Under the pieces are notes generated by a model, which searched no databases, was not told the DNA's origin, and was given only the letters and a program-made list of their open reading frames with translations. Position numbers and translations under genes: made by a program. Shown in pieces: positions 45,330-56,699 of a DNA stretch of 64,000 nt (position 1 is the stretch's first letter; every line of letters begins with the position of its first letter). The stretch spans positions 2,418,001 to 2,482,000 of the forward strand of contig JAHQIY010000006.1 of NCBI GenBank assembly GCA_019054805.1. The letters run 5' to 3'. Origin of the DNA: Brachionus manjavacas (Eukaryota > Rotifera > Eurotatoria > Ploima > Brachionidae).

Positions 45330-46289
45330 TTCATTAAGTGATATTATTTGAATTAATTTAATTTAATTTTTTTTTTATTTTTATTTTATCAATCCAAACG
45401 CTAATAATTAAAAGGGAATATTTAGATAATGGAAAAAGTTGAATTAATATTTAAACATAAAAAATTTTAACTAAAGTTTTGATTCAAAATGGTCAATTAA
45501 ATTTTTTAATCAAGGTAATATCAAAAATAAAATTTGAATTCTAAATTCTTATTTAATGCTTCATTTTATTGTGAAAAAAAAAATTTTTTCAACCGTCTCT
45601 TCGATTCCAGCTGGAAATATTTTTATGCCCATGAATAAAATTCTTTAGCAAAAGCCAAATAATTTGATTCCTTAAAGATTAAACAAAATGATCATCTATC
45701 AGAATCTTTAATTTCTTTCTAAATATTGATTTGAATAATTTTTTTGTTTAACAAAAAAATAAGAAAAGGATTTTTATTTGAATCCCAAAATTAATTAATT
45801 TATTTTTAAATATTGGATTTTTTTTTCAATTAGTTTTTCTTTTAAGCCAAATTTCATTTTAAATAAAAAAGCAATTTAAATTTAGGTAAGATTTTAAATA
45901 GAATTTGAATTCTAAACTCTTATTTAATTCTACATTTTATTGTGAAAAAAAATATTTTTCAATCGCCACGTCGAATCCATGTGCACACAAATATCACATA
46001 TACTTTGTTTAAGTTTTCTTCAGTCTCTTTCTTTGAATAAAGTTAATATTAAATAAAAAATAGAATAATAATATGAAACAAGATTTTTTTCTCTCGCGTT
46101 TCTAGGTCCCGATTTTTTTTTAAATTTAAAAATAAAATTTAGCTTGTTAGCAATTCCTAATTTTCTTAATTGTTACCAGGAGAAAAAAAATTTATTTTAT
46201 AATAATTTTTTAAACAAAATTCATTGTTAATCTCGATTTGATTATAATAAAAATAAATTCCTTAATAATTATCATATTAAACGAAGAAA
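45330..46289. other. Intergenic, nothing recognised
   Basis: AT-rich upstream region of the next gene. Two similar stretches (about 45540-45620 and 45905-45980, both with TTTTATTGTGAAAAAAAA and TTTTTCAA) form a diverged direct repeat. Confidence 0.45.
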
Positions 46290-47207
46290 ATGGCCAGCAA
46301 AAATCAGGAATTGCAGTTCATGTCAGATGATTATCTTAATTACGTATCCAGAATAAGTGTCGATGATTCCAAAAAAGACCAGCTCTTGGCAATGGATACC
46401 AATATCCAGAATTTGATCAAAATTAACAAACAGATTAGAGAAAAAATTGACATAGAAAATGAATATAATACGTACCTTCAAGCCAGAATAGATAAATTTG
46501 ACGAGCTTAAAAATAGCAATCAAACATTAGAAAAACAATGTGAAGAAATTAAGCGAAAGAATGTATATCTTGAACAAGATTATAAGAAAAGGTATTCAAA
46601 ACACAACATTGAAACATTGTTGAACAGCTTAAATGTTTTTAAAAATAAAACGAAAATTTTTGATTCTATGATAAAATCTATTTTAGTCAAAGCTTTGACA
46701 TGGAGCAATCATGAACTTATATTTTACACAATAATTCCACTTTTTATTTTTTCATTAATATCATATATTGGAAGCAATTCGTCTGGAAGATTTATCATCG
46801 AGTGCTTTTCGCTTTTACTTTGGCTTTATTTTATCGCCATAAGTGTCTCAAAGCATGTGAACATTTTTGGTAGGTGGAACAACTTTTTGCTAATAGATAA
46901 ATTTACTAGTTGTTCCTTTCAATCAATTCTGATGACGCAATATTGTTTAGGGTTTAGTGTTTTAGATAAGTCGAAGTTTTTTAGGACATTACCACTTTTG
47001 ATAACCGATTTAGTGGGGATCGTCTTTATGGTTAAAAATTTGAAAAAAAATAAACTATCTGTTATGGCAAGTATTATTCATTTTATTTATTTAACTGGAG
47101 TTTATGAAACAATTGCATTTATGACAATTGAAACTTTATTTTATGTCAATTATTTTCCTTTGATAACAATCGTTTTGTTGACTATTGAATATTCTTATAA
47201 CAAATAA
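46290..47207 (+). CDS. Coiled-coil multi-pass membrane protein, unknown
   Basis: 305 aa, one exon. Residues about 1-125 are charged, with heptad-like Leu/Ile spacing (LLAMDTNIQNLIKINKQIRE, NQTLEKQCEEIKRKN). They predict a coiled coil on the cytosolic side. From about residue 140 on there are roughly five to six hydrophobic segments (FYTIIPLFIFSLISYIG, FSLLLWLYFIAIS, LPLLITDLVGIVFMV, YFPLITIVLLTI). The layout, an N-terminal coiled coil followed by about six TM helices, is like TMEM120/TACAN, but I cannot match its motifs, so no name is given. Start ATG has AAAATGG context. Intronless. Confidence 0.7.
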   Translation: MASKNQELQFMSDDYLNYVSRISVDDSKKDQLLAMDTNIQNLIKINKQIREKIDIENEYNTYLQARIDKFDELKNSNQTLEKQCEEIKRKNVYLEQDYKKRYSKHNIETLLNSLNVFKNKTKIFDSMIKSILVKALTWSNHELIFYTIIPLFIFSLISYIGSNSSGRFIIECFSLLLWLYFIAISVSKHVNIFGRWNNFLLIDKFTSCSFQSILMTQYCLGFSVLDKSKFFRTLPLLITDLVGIVFMVKNLKKNKLSVMASIIHFIYLTGVYETIAFMTIETLFYVNYFPLITIVLLTIEYSYNK

Positions 47208-47619
47208 ATTGGCAAAAAAGCTGGACTCGATGTTTTTAAATAGTTAATGTAGAAGCATTAGATTAAATAATTTGTTGTTTTAAAATAAATTTAAAAAAAC
47301 ATTTCTTTTAGGCGATTAATTGATCCTTTTGTGGCCAAATACCAACTAATTTTAGCTGGTATTTAAAAAATTTTTTTTATTAAAACCAAAAAAACTTTTT
47401 ATAGAATTTTTTTTTCTAAAATTAAATTTCAAAAAAGAAAAAAAATCTTGAGAAAAGTCTATTTTAATAATAATAAGTGATCACATTAAAAAATATTAAT
47501 ACAAACACACCAGAAGTTATTAGACCATTATTTTAATTTAAAAAAAAACAAATGTTTTGTTCTAAAAATTAAACGATTCCTCTAAAAAGATCTGAAATTT
47601 ACATTTGATCATGACATGA
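47208..47619. other. Intergenic, nothing recognised
   Basis: AT-rich 3' flank of the coiled-coil gene up to the start of the repeat block. Confidence 0.4.
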
Positions 47620-48141
47620 CATCTTTAAGCTTGCATTCTTCGAATATTTGAATTTTTCTGAATTTTTAATTATGATGTTAATAAATAAATCCAGCCATAA
47701 TTTAATTTTTAAAAATAAATATGTAAAGTGTTTTAGACTTAATACAGATATGTATTAAAAAAAGACCAACAATGGTCAAAGTTCCTATCGAAGAATTAAA
47801 TAAGAATCAATCATTTTGGTAGAAAAATATTATTTGATATAGAAAAAAAATTGATTCTAGCTGTTGATAGTGATTCAAAAAAAATGCTAAAATATAAGAG
47901 AAAAAATAAGAGATAAAAAATTTTTAAAAAAAAGTTTTAAATTTTTATTTGAAATTCTATCAATTTCTTCTATGATTTTTTTCATCGATTTTCAGAGACA
48001 ATATTAAAAAGAAAATCCTAATTTTATATGAAAAAAATTTAATCAGGATTTGTTTTAAGTAAATTAAAAATAAGATAAAAGATAAAATTTACTAAAATGA
48101 ATATTAAGGCATTTTGTTTTTGAAATGATTTTACTTATTTT
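47620..48141. repeat. Repeat-block flank, homologous to 37650-38130
   Basis: Same order of motifs as 37650-38130 in direct orientation. It also contains a scrap of the tRNA-unit inner arm (GACCAACAATGGTCAAAGTT, 47765-47784). Non-coding. Confidence 0.7.
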
Positions 48142-48650
48142 AAATTTAAAAGCCCCTTGATAGGAGCATTGACCATGATTGATCGTTATATGATTAAGTG
48201 TTTGATAAATAATTAATTTATGCATTTACTTACATTAATTGAAATGGATATTTTTTATTAACATTCTAAAATTTGCATCTTTTGCATCTTTTAGAAAAGC
48301 AAAAGATTTCTACGAATATTTTAAAATTTGAAATATTTTGAATAGTCAGAAATCAAAAATATTCTTGATACATTCGATCAAATTCTCTTAAATTTACCTT
48401 AATTTCATTTATATGAAGCAATCTTTTATTTATGATAGAACCAAAATAAGTTTTAATTCAATGTAAAATTATTACCCAAATAAACCATATTTATGATTAA
48501 TTTTTCATTTGAAAAAGAAAATTTCAAATGTTAATAAAAAATATCTATTTCAAATGTTTTAAGAAAATGCATAAATTAATTATTTATCAAACACTCAATA
48601 AATTAACGATCAATCATGGTCAATGCTCCTATCAAAGGGCTTTTAAATTT
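48142..48650. mobile_element. Long-TIR palindromic element, 509 bp, uninterrupted
   Basis: Best reference copy: ends AAATTTAAAAGCCCCTTGAT and, inverted, AAATTTAAAAGCCCTTTGAT. The palindrome continues outward: flank 48065-48140 and inverted flank 48651-48730 share AAAAGATAAAATTTACTAAA. Non-coding. Confidence 0.8.
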
Positions 48651-48842
48651 AAAACAAGTAAAATGATTTAAAATAATAAAGAGCCATAGAATTCATTTTA
48701 GTAAATTTTATCTTTTACTGAGAAAGTTTTATTTTACCCTATTTAAACAATTCCTATTACCATTTTTTGTTTTTAATATTATTATACAATTTGATTCACC
48801 TCACTTTAAAAAAATTGATTTCTTATGAATGTTTTTTATTTT

Positions 48843-49546
48843 TGCTGAGTTTTATTTACATGAAGTACGATCCTCATGTTGGTAAATATTTTCATTTCTA
48901 AATTTTAAATTCAAAAGCCCCTTGATAGGAGCATGGACCATTGTTGGTCCTTTGTAAGAATTTTTTAAAACATGGCTGTATTAAGACTGAAACAGTTAAC
49001 ATATTTTTACTATTTAAAATGAAATTGCTGCTGGATATTTTTTATTAACATCAAATTCAAAAAATCAAAAAAATTCAAAAATTTCGAAAACTGCAAGCTG
49101 AAAGATGTCTCTCATTTTTTTTGAATTTTTTCATCATTTCTCAAAAATAGAATAAAATAAAAACATGTTCATCTAAAATCACTTGAATTTTCGGAATTTT
49201 TCAATTAAAAAATTATCAAAAAAAATCTTGCCATGATTAGACTTAAATAGTTTAAATAAAATATCAGTGATTAACACGTTACGCAATAAAGTGAAATTTT
49301 TAAAACGGATCAACAATGTTCAATGGTCCTTTCAAGGAGCTTAATTCATATCAACCATTTTCGTTGTACTTTTTTCTATGGACCAACATTGGTAAATGCT
49401 TTTATCAAAAAAGTTAATTTAATCAACAATTTTGGGTGAAAAATTTAAATTTAAATGAAGCAAAAAAAAATTTGCCCAACGGGAGGATCGAACTCACGAC
49501 CTTCGCGTTATTAGCACGACGCTCTAACCAACTGAGCTAGCCGGGC
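48843..49546. mobile_element. tRNA-Ile-bounded palindromic unit D
   Basis: Inverted copy of unit A. A degenerate tRNA is at the left (48843-48883, GAAGTACGATCCTCATGTTG), an inner element runs 48906-49344, and the intact minus-strand tRNA-Ile is at the right. Together with 48142-48650 it is an inverted duplicate of 28641-29972. Confidence 0.75.
49473..49546 (-). tRNA. tRNA-Ile (AAT)
   Basis: 74 nt, same sequence as the plus-strand copies. Intact A and B boxes; a T-run (AAATTTTTTTTTGC) follows on the minus strand. Confidence 0.95.
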
Positions 49547-50152
49547 TTCATATTCATATTCAATTTTTTTTTTTAAATATCATTTTTTTATATCTTCTTT
49601 CAGCTTAATTTTATTATTACAAGAAAATATATCTCAATTAAGAATTATTATTATTTATTGATTTAAGTTAAAATAATTTAAAAATTAAAGTAATTTATAT
49701 AAGTCAGATGGATTATGTTTATCAGAAATTTTAAATGGAAAAAACAATTATAAGAACCACAAGTAAGAAATAAAGAATCACAATTAGCAGAACAAATGTT
49801 ACGAGATTTTTAATTATTTAAAAAAGACTTTTAGGAGTTTTTCAACATACATTAGTAAGCTATCAACTGTAACATGATCATCTATTTGGTCATTTTTTAA
49901 ACCGCTCTACTTTTAGTATCTTTTATCAATGCTAAAAGTCAGAAATTAATAAATCAATGTATTAATTTCTGACTTGCCATGCCATAAATTAATAATGAGT
50001 TCATTTCCAGCAATCGGCACAATTGAATCCGTGATGTGAATTAAATAAAATTTTTTTTAATAAAATTTATTTAATCTAAATTTAATTTTTTCTAAATACT
50101 AATAACTATTATTTTTGGTTCATAACTAAACATTAATTTTATCTTTTTTCAT
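49547..50152. other. Spacer with hairpin and STEAP scrap
   Basis: A hairpin with 14-bp arms AGTCAGAAATTAAT (49937-49950) and its complement (49961-49974) is present. At about 50000-50036, TCATTTCCAGCAATCGGCAC followed by AATCCGTGATGT joins two short matches to separate parts of the STEAP gene next door (near 51028-51048 and 51483-51495). Otherwise AT-rich and empty. Confidence 0.55.
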
Positions 50153-51598
50153 CTACTTTTTGATTACTTCACCATTTTCTGCTTGTTCAATCTTTCTTTT
50201 TAAGGGACCATAATTTAGCGATATTCTCAACAAAATTACAATAAGTGGAAACAAAATAGCCGCAAGTTTTATTTTTGTCATTAAAATTTTTAGAGTGAGT
50301 CCTTTAATGAGATATAACTGTCCGTAGACTATTGAAAAATTATGAAGTACTCCGATTAATAGGCAACTTAAGCCAATTTGTCTATTAACGAAATTCCATT
50401 CACTCCTGTTCAGACCATCTTCTACCGAGTTCATGCTCGACAAAGCTAACAAAACGAGCAATAAATAAGCTATAACACCGCTTAAGGTGCCCAATTCTCC
50501 ATTTAGAGTCATATTCACAAATTTTTCATCCGATTTTTGAAACCAGCTACCAAAATAATTGGCATTTAAAATCACCATTGACAGCATTACATGAATTGTT
50601 GCAAAAATAAATCCCCACAATGCGAATTTATTTCTTCTTTTTAAAAATCGTTCAAGCCACTTGGGAATTTTCTGGTACCTATCTCCATTTTTTAGCCGAT
50701 AAATTGAAGCAACCACTGTACCAAAATAAATAAATGAGAGTAAATAAAGAGCTGTAAAGCCACTTGATTTGGTTATTAAACTCATTAGTGAAAATTCAAA
50801 GTTAGATTCTTTTTTAGAAAATAAATAATCACTTAAAAACATCCATAATAAATTAATTAGAAAATAAAAAATACATATCAATGTTGGTTGTTTCCATTCT
50901 TCAAAAGTAAGTCTGTTAGCTAATTCTAATTCTAATGCTGATTCGAGTGAACCAAAATCAAATGAACTGAAGCCCAGTTTTGCACACAAATCTTTGACTT
51001 TTTGTTTGGATAAAGGGTCATTTCCAGCAATCGGCACAGTTGTTTGAACGCTCTTTGTTAGCGTATACCTATGGCAATTTGCTATAAATTGACTCATTGA
51101 ATAGGAATTTAATAAATTAAATGCTTTGATGACATTTATTTGGTGGTCTAATTTACTATTGATGATTTTATTTTGAATAAAAGATTCTAGTTTTTCTGCA
51201 TTTGAAAAACGTAAAGTCTTTACATGTGCTGAATCATTTAAATTAGAAGCATCAATTAAAATTGTTGGATTTTTAGTTTTATGTTTTTTACTGAGACTTT
51301 CCACAATTTGATGCGCTAAATTTTCATAGAAATCTGATGAAACAGCTAGAAATACTATTCTGTCAGTCTGATGCAAAGCCTCCGAAACAGTAGTTACACT
51401 TAAACGATTCATGGCGAATTTCTCCTCGAAGCATTTTTTCAAGCATTCCAAATTTGGATTACAACTGCCATATATTACATCGAATCCGTGATGTAAAAGT
51501 TTTTTTCCAATTGATATTCCAAAATCACCGGTTCCAATTATAGAAATTTTTTCATTTAAGCTCTTTTTTTCTTCTATTTGAATTTTAATTTCTGACAT
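50153..51598 (-). CDS. STEAP-family metalloreductase
   Basis: Transmembrane ferric/cupric reductase. A cytosolic NADPH-binding domain with a dinucleotide fold (KISIIGTGDFGISIGKKLL) passes electrons through flavin to a heme in a six-helix membrane domain. The frame is open from 51688, but the ATG at 51598 (MSEIKIQIEEKKS) fits the family better, giving 481 aa. Landmarks: LIDASN, VIKAFNLLNSYSM, TTVPIAGNDP, the loop NRLTFEEWKQP, and the two heme-ligand histidines in FIFATIHVMLSM and LLIGVLHNFSIVYG. These are H366 and H449 counted from 51688, 83 residues apart. GELGTLSG and NRSEWNFVNRQIG precede the last helices. Intronless, unlike most genes here. Vertebrate paralogue number cannot be assigned. 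Confidence 0.9.
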   Translation of the reverse strand: MSEIKIQIEEKKSLNEKISIIGTGDFGISIGKKLLHHGFDVIYGSCNPNLECLKKCFEEKFAMNRLSVTTVSEALHQTDRIVFLAVSSDFYENLAHQIVESLSKKHKTKNPTILIDASNLNDSAHVKTLRFSNAEKLESFIQNKIINSKLDHQINVIKAFNLLNSYSMSQFIANCHRYTLTKSVQTTVPIAGNDPLSKQKVKDLCAKLGFSSFDFGSLESALELELANRLTFEEWKQPTLICIFYFLINLLWMFLSDYLFSKKESNFEFSLMSLITKSSGFTALYLLSFIYFGTVVASIYRLKNGDRYQKIPKWLERFLKRRNKFALWGFIFATIHVMLSMVILNANYFGSWFQKSDEKFVNMTLNGELGTLSGVIAYLLLVLLALSSMNSVEDGLNRSEWNFVNRQIGLSCLLIGVLHNFSIVYGQLYLIKGLTLKILMTKIKLAAILFPLIVILLRISLNYGPLKRKIEQAENGEVIKK

Positions 51599-54041
51599 TT
51601 CTAAAAATGAAAAATTTTTCAATTTAATTTTTTTAAACAAAGATATAAAAGAGTAGCATTTAATATTTATGTTTTTGTCGATGTACACTGAAATAAATAA
51701 ACTTAATAAAAAAGAAAAAATTACAAGACTATATGCACTAAATTAAGTAAAGATCTAAACCTTCTTCGAAATCTCGAAAACTAATTATCCAGAGTATATA
51801 TTATTTTAACAAAATTCGAATCAGCATTAAAAGTTACACTGGAACCAAACCAATGATAATATAGTCAGTTTTTCCTTAGATAAGTGTTCCAATATTAAGG
51901 ACTGTTTTTAAAAACATTTCAAAAATTTTCCAAAAAATTAACTAAAATTTATTTTTGGTGAAAATAAAACAGTTAAATTAATTAAGTACAAGGGTTTTTT
52001 TTAGGAAACATATTCTTTAATCTTACTATTTAAAAATCAAATGTGTGTAAGTCTAAGTGTAAGTGAAAGTAAAAAACTTTCCCATGCTTTTTAAAAATGA
52101 AAGAAATATTTTTCACATTATTCCTTCATTTCTTTAATCTAGGAGCTACAGCCCAACACAAATAAATATTTATTGATGCTAAAACAAATTAATCATCAAT
52201 AAATAATAAATAGTTTAAATTTTTCAAAAAAAAATATTTTTTTTAAATTTTTATCATTATTTTGCTAAAAAAATTATTCTTTATAGTCAAATATACTATT
52301 TTAACTGAATTTTTTTTCTTTAATTTTTTTCAATATTTTTTAATTTTTTTCAAATAATATTTTCAATATTTTTTTAATTTTCCAAAATAAAATTGACTAA
52401 ATATTGAAACATTTAAGAAAATTAGCTAAGAATTAAATTAGATCAATTTTCGTCAAAAAAAAATCAAAAATTCCTAAAAATGAAATAGATATTTTTAAAT
52501 AAAGAAGGATCGATGCTGAAAATAAAAAAAAGGAAAAATTTATGATGCTTTTATTACTTATTTAATAACAAAATAAAAAAATCGTAAAAAATAATTAAAT
52601 GTATTAAACTTTATTTGGTTTAAAATTCGAGAAAATCTGTTAGATAATTCTTATTAAATTGGCGCCCAAAATTTCGAAAGAAATTAAAAAAGTTTATTAA
52701 ATATATTCAAATTTGTAAAAAAGATAACCGGAAAAAATTTTCAAATGATTAAAATCTATTAAAAGAGATATTTTCAATTTTATCTTATTAATTTTTTTTA
52801 ATTAAAACAAATTCTTTTTTGCCATATCTTTAATTTAAATTTTTATATTATTTTTTAATGATCATTGAAAAAATGAAATAAATATTTTTAGATAAAAAAA
52901 AACTCTCAATAGCCTTATTTAAAAATTACTAAGGAATTCAAATTTTTTAGTTTTAAGATTATAGTATCCAGTATCTAATACAATAACCATTTTTCTGTAA
53001 AAATTAAAAAAAAATTTGTAAATCGCATTTATCAAGTCCGAGATATTCAAATTTATCGAATATACTCTAAAAGCAAAAAATTCTTTAAAGTCTTATATCT
53101 CCTTTACTATATAAGAAACCTATAATCTTAGAATATTTTTCTCTACAAAATGATATATAGAAATCTGGGAAAAAGTAATATCGATACGTATTGAATGACG
53201 TGCACCTTATATATTTTTCAGTCGTTTAGTTTTTTTAAAAAAAATAATTTTGGAGATTAACTCCAGGGCGGTTCCGAGTGGTGCAGACCCTCTTTTCAGC
53301 CCTCTTTTTCGGAAATAAAAAAGTTTAATTGAGAAACATTTTAAAACGAGTCTAAAGGAGTCTTATATTTTGTTTGATTTGTGATTTTGTTCGAGTATTC
53401 GTAGAAAATTTTAGCCTGAAATAATCAGCAAAAAATAATACTTTAATCAAAAACCATTTTAAACAAAATTTTTATTCAATTATGAGTCTAGTTATGGATA
53501 TGTAACTTTTAAGAAAAAAAGAGTTTTTCGAATTTAATACTAAATCTAGAACAATAAAATCTCAAGGCGAAAAACTTAAATCTAAGCTTTTAAAGTAAAA
53601 TTTAACTAAATTAATTGCCTATTTTATAATTAATCTAAATAAGGATTGCATTAAAAGAAAATTAATTTCAAAAAATTTTAAATGGTGATTTGCCATGAGA
53701 ATTGAGTCAGATTTAGGTTAATTTTCTTAATTTTATCAAATTTTAAAGCAATTTAAGAATTTAAATTTTTTTCAAAATTACAACTAAATTTTTAAAAACC
53801 AAATTATTGTAGATTTAACCTTAATTTTCAAAATCAACTACAATTAACGTAAAATTTGATCAAATCACCACTTATTCAAATTTGAGAATAAAATTGAACT
53901 TAAATTTTTCAAGTTCATTTAAATAATATTTGATAACGCAGATAGATGCATTAATTAAAATTTAATTAAATAAAAATTTAATATTTAAATGGAAAATATT
54001 CAGATTTTGACTAAATATTTATTTAATTTATAAGATTAAAA
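51599..54041. other. 2.4-kb intergenic region, no gene recognised
   Basis: Very AT-rich. The stretch 53250-53320 (ACTCCAGGGCGGTTCCGAGT) is less AT-rich but has no readable gene. No TIR pair or RNA gene seen. Confidence 0.45.
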
Positions 54042-56279
54042 TCAGATTAAACTATCTAGGTTGTATTCATCGATCGCTTGCTTACGCATTTCTATTTTTA
54101 ATATCTTATTATTTGCATTAATTGGAAATTTGTCCACAAACTTAATATGCTTCGGTATTTTAAATTGGGATATTTTTCCTTTACAAAACATTATAACTTC
54201 TTCACTATCCATTTGAAAATTTGGTCTTAGCTTTATCCATGCACAAATTTCTTCGCCCATTCGCTCATCAGGAACTCCGAAAACTTGAGCGTCCAAAATT
54301 TTTTCATGCGACCTCAAAAATGTCTCAATTTCAGCTGGATACAAATTTGCACCTCCTCTAATTATGACTTCTTTACTTCGGCTCTTAAAATAAAGATATC
54401 CTTCTTGGTCCATTGAGCAAACATCTCCGGTTTTAAGCCATCCATTTTCAAAAGTTTCGGCAGTTTTTTCCTTCTCGTCCCAGTACTCACGGAAAATGTG
54501 AGGACCTTTGATCATCAGTTCGCCATCTGTGTCAAGTGGAACTATTTCTCGAGTATCAATATCCACTATTTTTGTCTCAGTAAATGGCAGTGGTCTTCCA
54601 ATTGACTCGAAGGCTTTTTTAAATGATCGATTTTGATCAAAATAATTTGTCAATGAATGACAAAAACTTGTCTCAGTCATTCCTTTGATTGAATATATTT
54701 ATTTGGTTACATTTTCATGGCAAAATTGAGTCTAAATTTTTTTCAATTTTTCTAATCTTTTTTAAGCTAATTGCGCAATAAGTTTTCAGAATATTAGCAG
54801 ACACTTGTTGTGAGTGAATGGTTAAGCATTGCAAGATAAAAAATTGTCTCTTTCAATAAATTATTTTAATAAATTAGAATTAAATTTTCCTTTTTAAACT
54901 CAATTTTAATTTTTAATTTTCAGCCTACCGTAACCAACCACTATCATTTTTAGGTTAAAATTTTCATGCATTTTTGTTAGCAACTCTGGAGGAACTGTTG
55001 AGCCTCCAAATATGACCGTGTCCAGACTCGACAGATCATAGTTTTTGCGCTCAGGATGATGCAATAAGTCAAAAAATTGAGTTGGAGTTCCTCTCAGGGT
55101 CACGCATTTATATCCCTGGATAGCTTTCATTGTTGTCACTGTCTCCGGAAAATAAAACGGAAAGACAATTGAAGATTGCATTAAGAGAGGAATTAGAAAA
55201 CCACTCGAAAAACCGTAGATGTGAAAAAATGGCACTGGATTACATATCATTTTTAATCCGTCTGGATTTCCGGCAACCAGTGTTGACAAATAGGCCGAAT
55301 TCAAAAGACTACTATTTGTCATCAATGCTCCTGTAAAAAATTAATCTTCCAAGTAAGTTTTTTAATTTTTAATTTACCTTTTGGTTTTCCTTAAAATAAG
55401 AAATATTTAAAATTAAATTTTTTTAATTAAATATTTAAATGCGCTTTACCTGTTGTTCCACTCTTAATAAAATGGAAAATTTTAAATTTTATCAAATTAT
55501 TTATTAAATTAGCTTACTGTGAACAGAATCAAATTAGGATCATCAATATCGATGTAAGGCAGTTCAAAATTCGTGACAGTAGATTTGGATTGAACAAAAT
55601 TTTCATATTGCCATGTTCCTTTATAAGTCTGTTTGGTTGGGTTTAATGGACTGTTGAGCACGATCACGTGCTTTAGTAAGGGTAAATTTTTTGAGTTCAG
55701 CTGACCAGGTAGACTAGAATCTAGTTCTGGACAAAGCGTTCGAATTAGGTTCATATGGTTCAGATGTTTGAATGAATCATAAATCACAAGAGCCTTTGTT
55801 CCTGATTTTTTAAGCATATACTCGAACTCGGTCAGTTGATAGGCCGGGTTCAAAAGAACTGAAATTAGACCCAGTTTTGCCGATGCCATGTAAGCTACTG
55901 CTAATTCGTAGCAATTTGGCAACGCAAAAGCAATGCGGTCGCCTTTTTGAAGACCAGTTTCTATCAAATTACTTGCAAAAGCATCAACTCGTTGCTTTAA
56001 TTCTCCAAAAGTAAGATTCATTGATTGATGTGGAAAACCAAAAACCATTCTATTAGGTGCTTGTTTGGCTTGGATGTCGATTAAGTCTCTGATCGTGTGC
56101 GGAACCAAATTATAGTCTGAAGTGCTGGAAGCATAACTTGTTTTCAAATTGGTTACGACTTTCAACGAGTCTTTTTCATCATTTTTCAAAACCGGACTCG
56201 TTCTTAGGTTTCGAAGAGCTAGATTTTTTAGACCTGGACTATGTCTTAAGACCTTTTTTAAATACGTCAAAATTAGCAT
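54042..56279 (-). CDS. ACSF2: Mitochondrial acyl-CoA synthetase (ACSF2-like)
   Basis: Activates medium-chain-type fatty acids to acyl-CoA through an acyl-AMP. Exons 56279-55518, 55462-55450, 55389-55378, 55330-54929 and 54682-54042 give 609 aa, close to the length I recall for human ACSF2. The N-terminus is basic and acid-poor for about 32 residues, a mitochondrial presequence. Motifs: GDRIAFALPNCYE, LLNPAYQLTEFEYML, the P-loop SGTTGKPKGA, VPFFHIYGFSSG, VGYGMTETS, WLKTGDVCSMDQEGYLYF, RSKEVIIRGGANLYPAEIE, and the C-terminal NNKILKIEMRKQ with the catalytic Lys region. The P-loop is assembled from four exons, two of them 13 and 12 nt. The gene looks intact. Confidence 0.93.
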
Positions 56280-56640
56280 AATAAAAAAATTCAGTTAAAT
56301 AAAAGATAAAAGCTAATCCAATTTTCTATATATATATATATATATATAAATTATTTGATATCATAATTTATAATTTTTCAAAATTAGATCACTCTAAACT
56401 ACTAAGTTTAAGTATTACACGCTTTTTTTAACCAAAAATGCCAAATCTAAATTGAAATTTATTCTTTTAAAAATATTGAGTTATATATCAAACTTATTTT
56501 AATAGTTATTTTTTCTTAATTGAGTATTTGTGAAAATATCAAAATCAATTTCTAAAAAAAATTGGCTCCGATAAAGGATTCCAGTTACAAAAGAGTACAT
56601 AAGTTTAATAAAAAATCTTGGTTTTATCTTTCGAAAATAT
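56280..56640. other. ACSF2 upstream region with (AT)n
   Basis: Holds a TA dinucleotide run at 56327-56348 about 50 bp upstream of the start codon. No other element is nameable. Confidence 0.5.
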
Positions 56641-56699
56641 TTCGAAGGGGTTAAAATGGTTAACCCGATTACACGTAAATTGTATATAGAATTTACCCT

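Noticed and set aside
28641-49546. SINE family derived from tRNA-Ile
   Set aside because: The tRNAs are intact, with terminators right after them; there is no tRNA-unrelated body with poly-A or LINE-like tail, and a second tRNA lies inverted at the far end.
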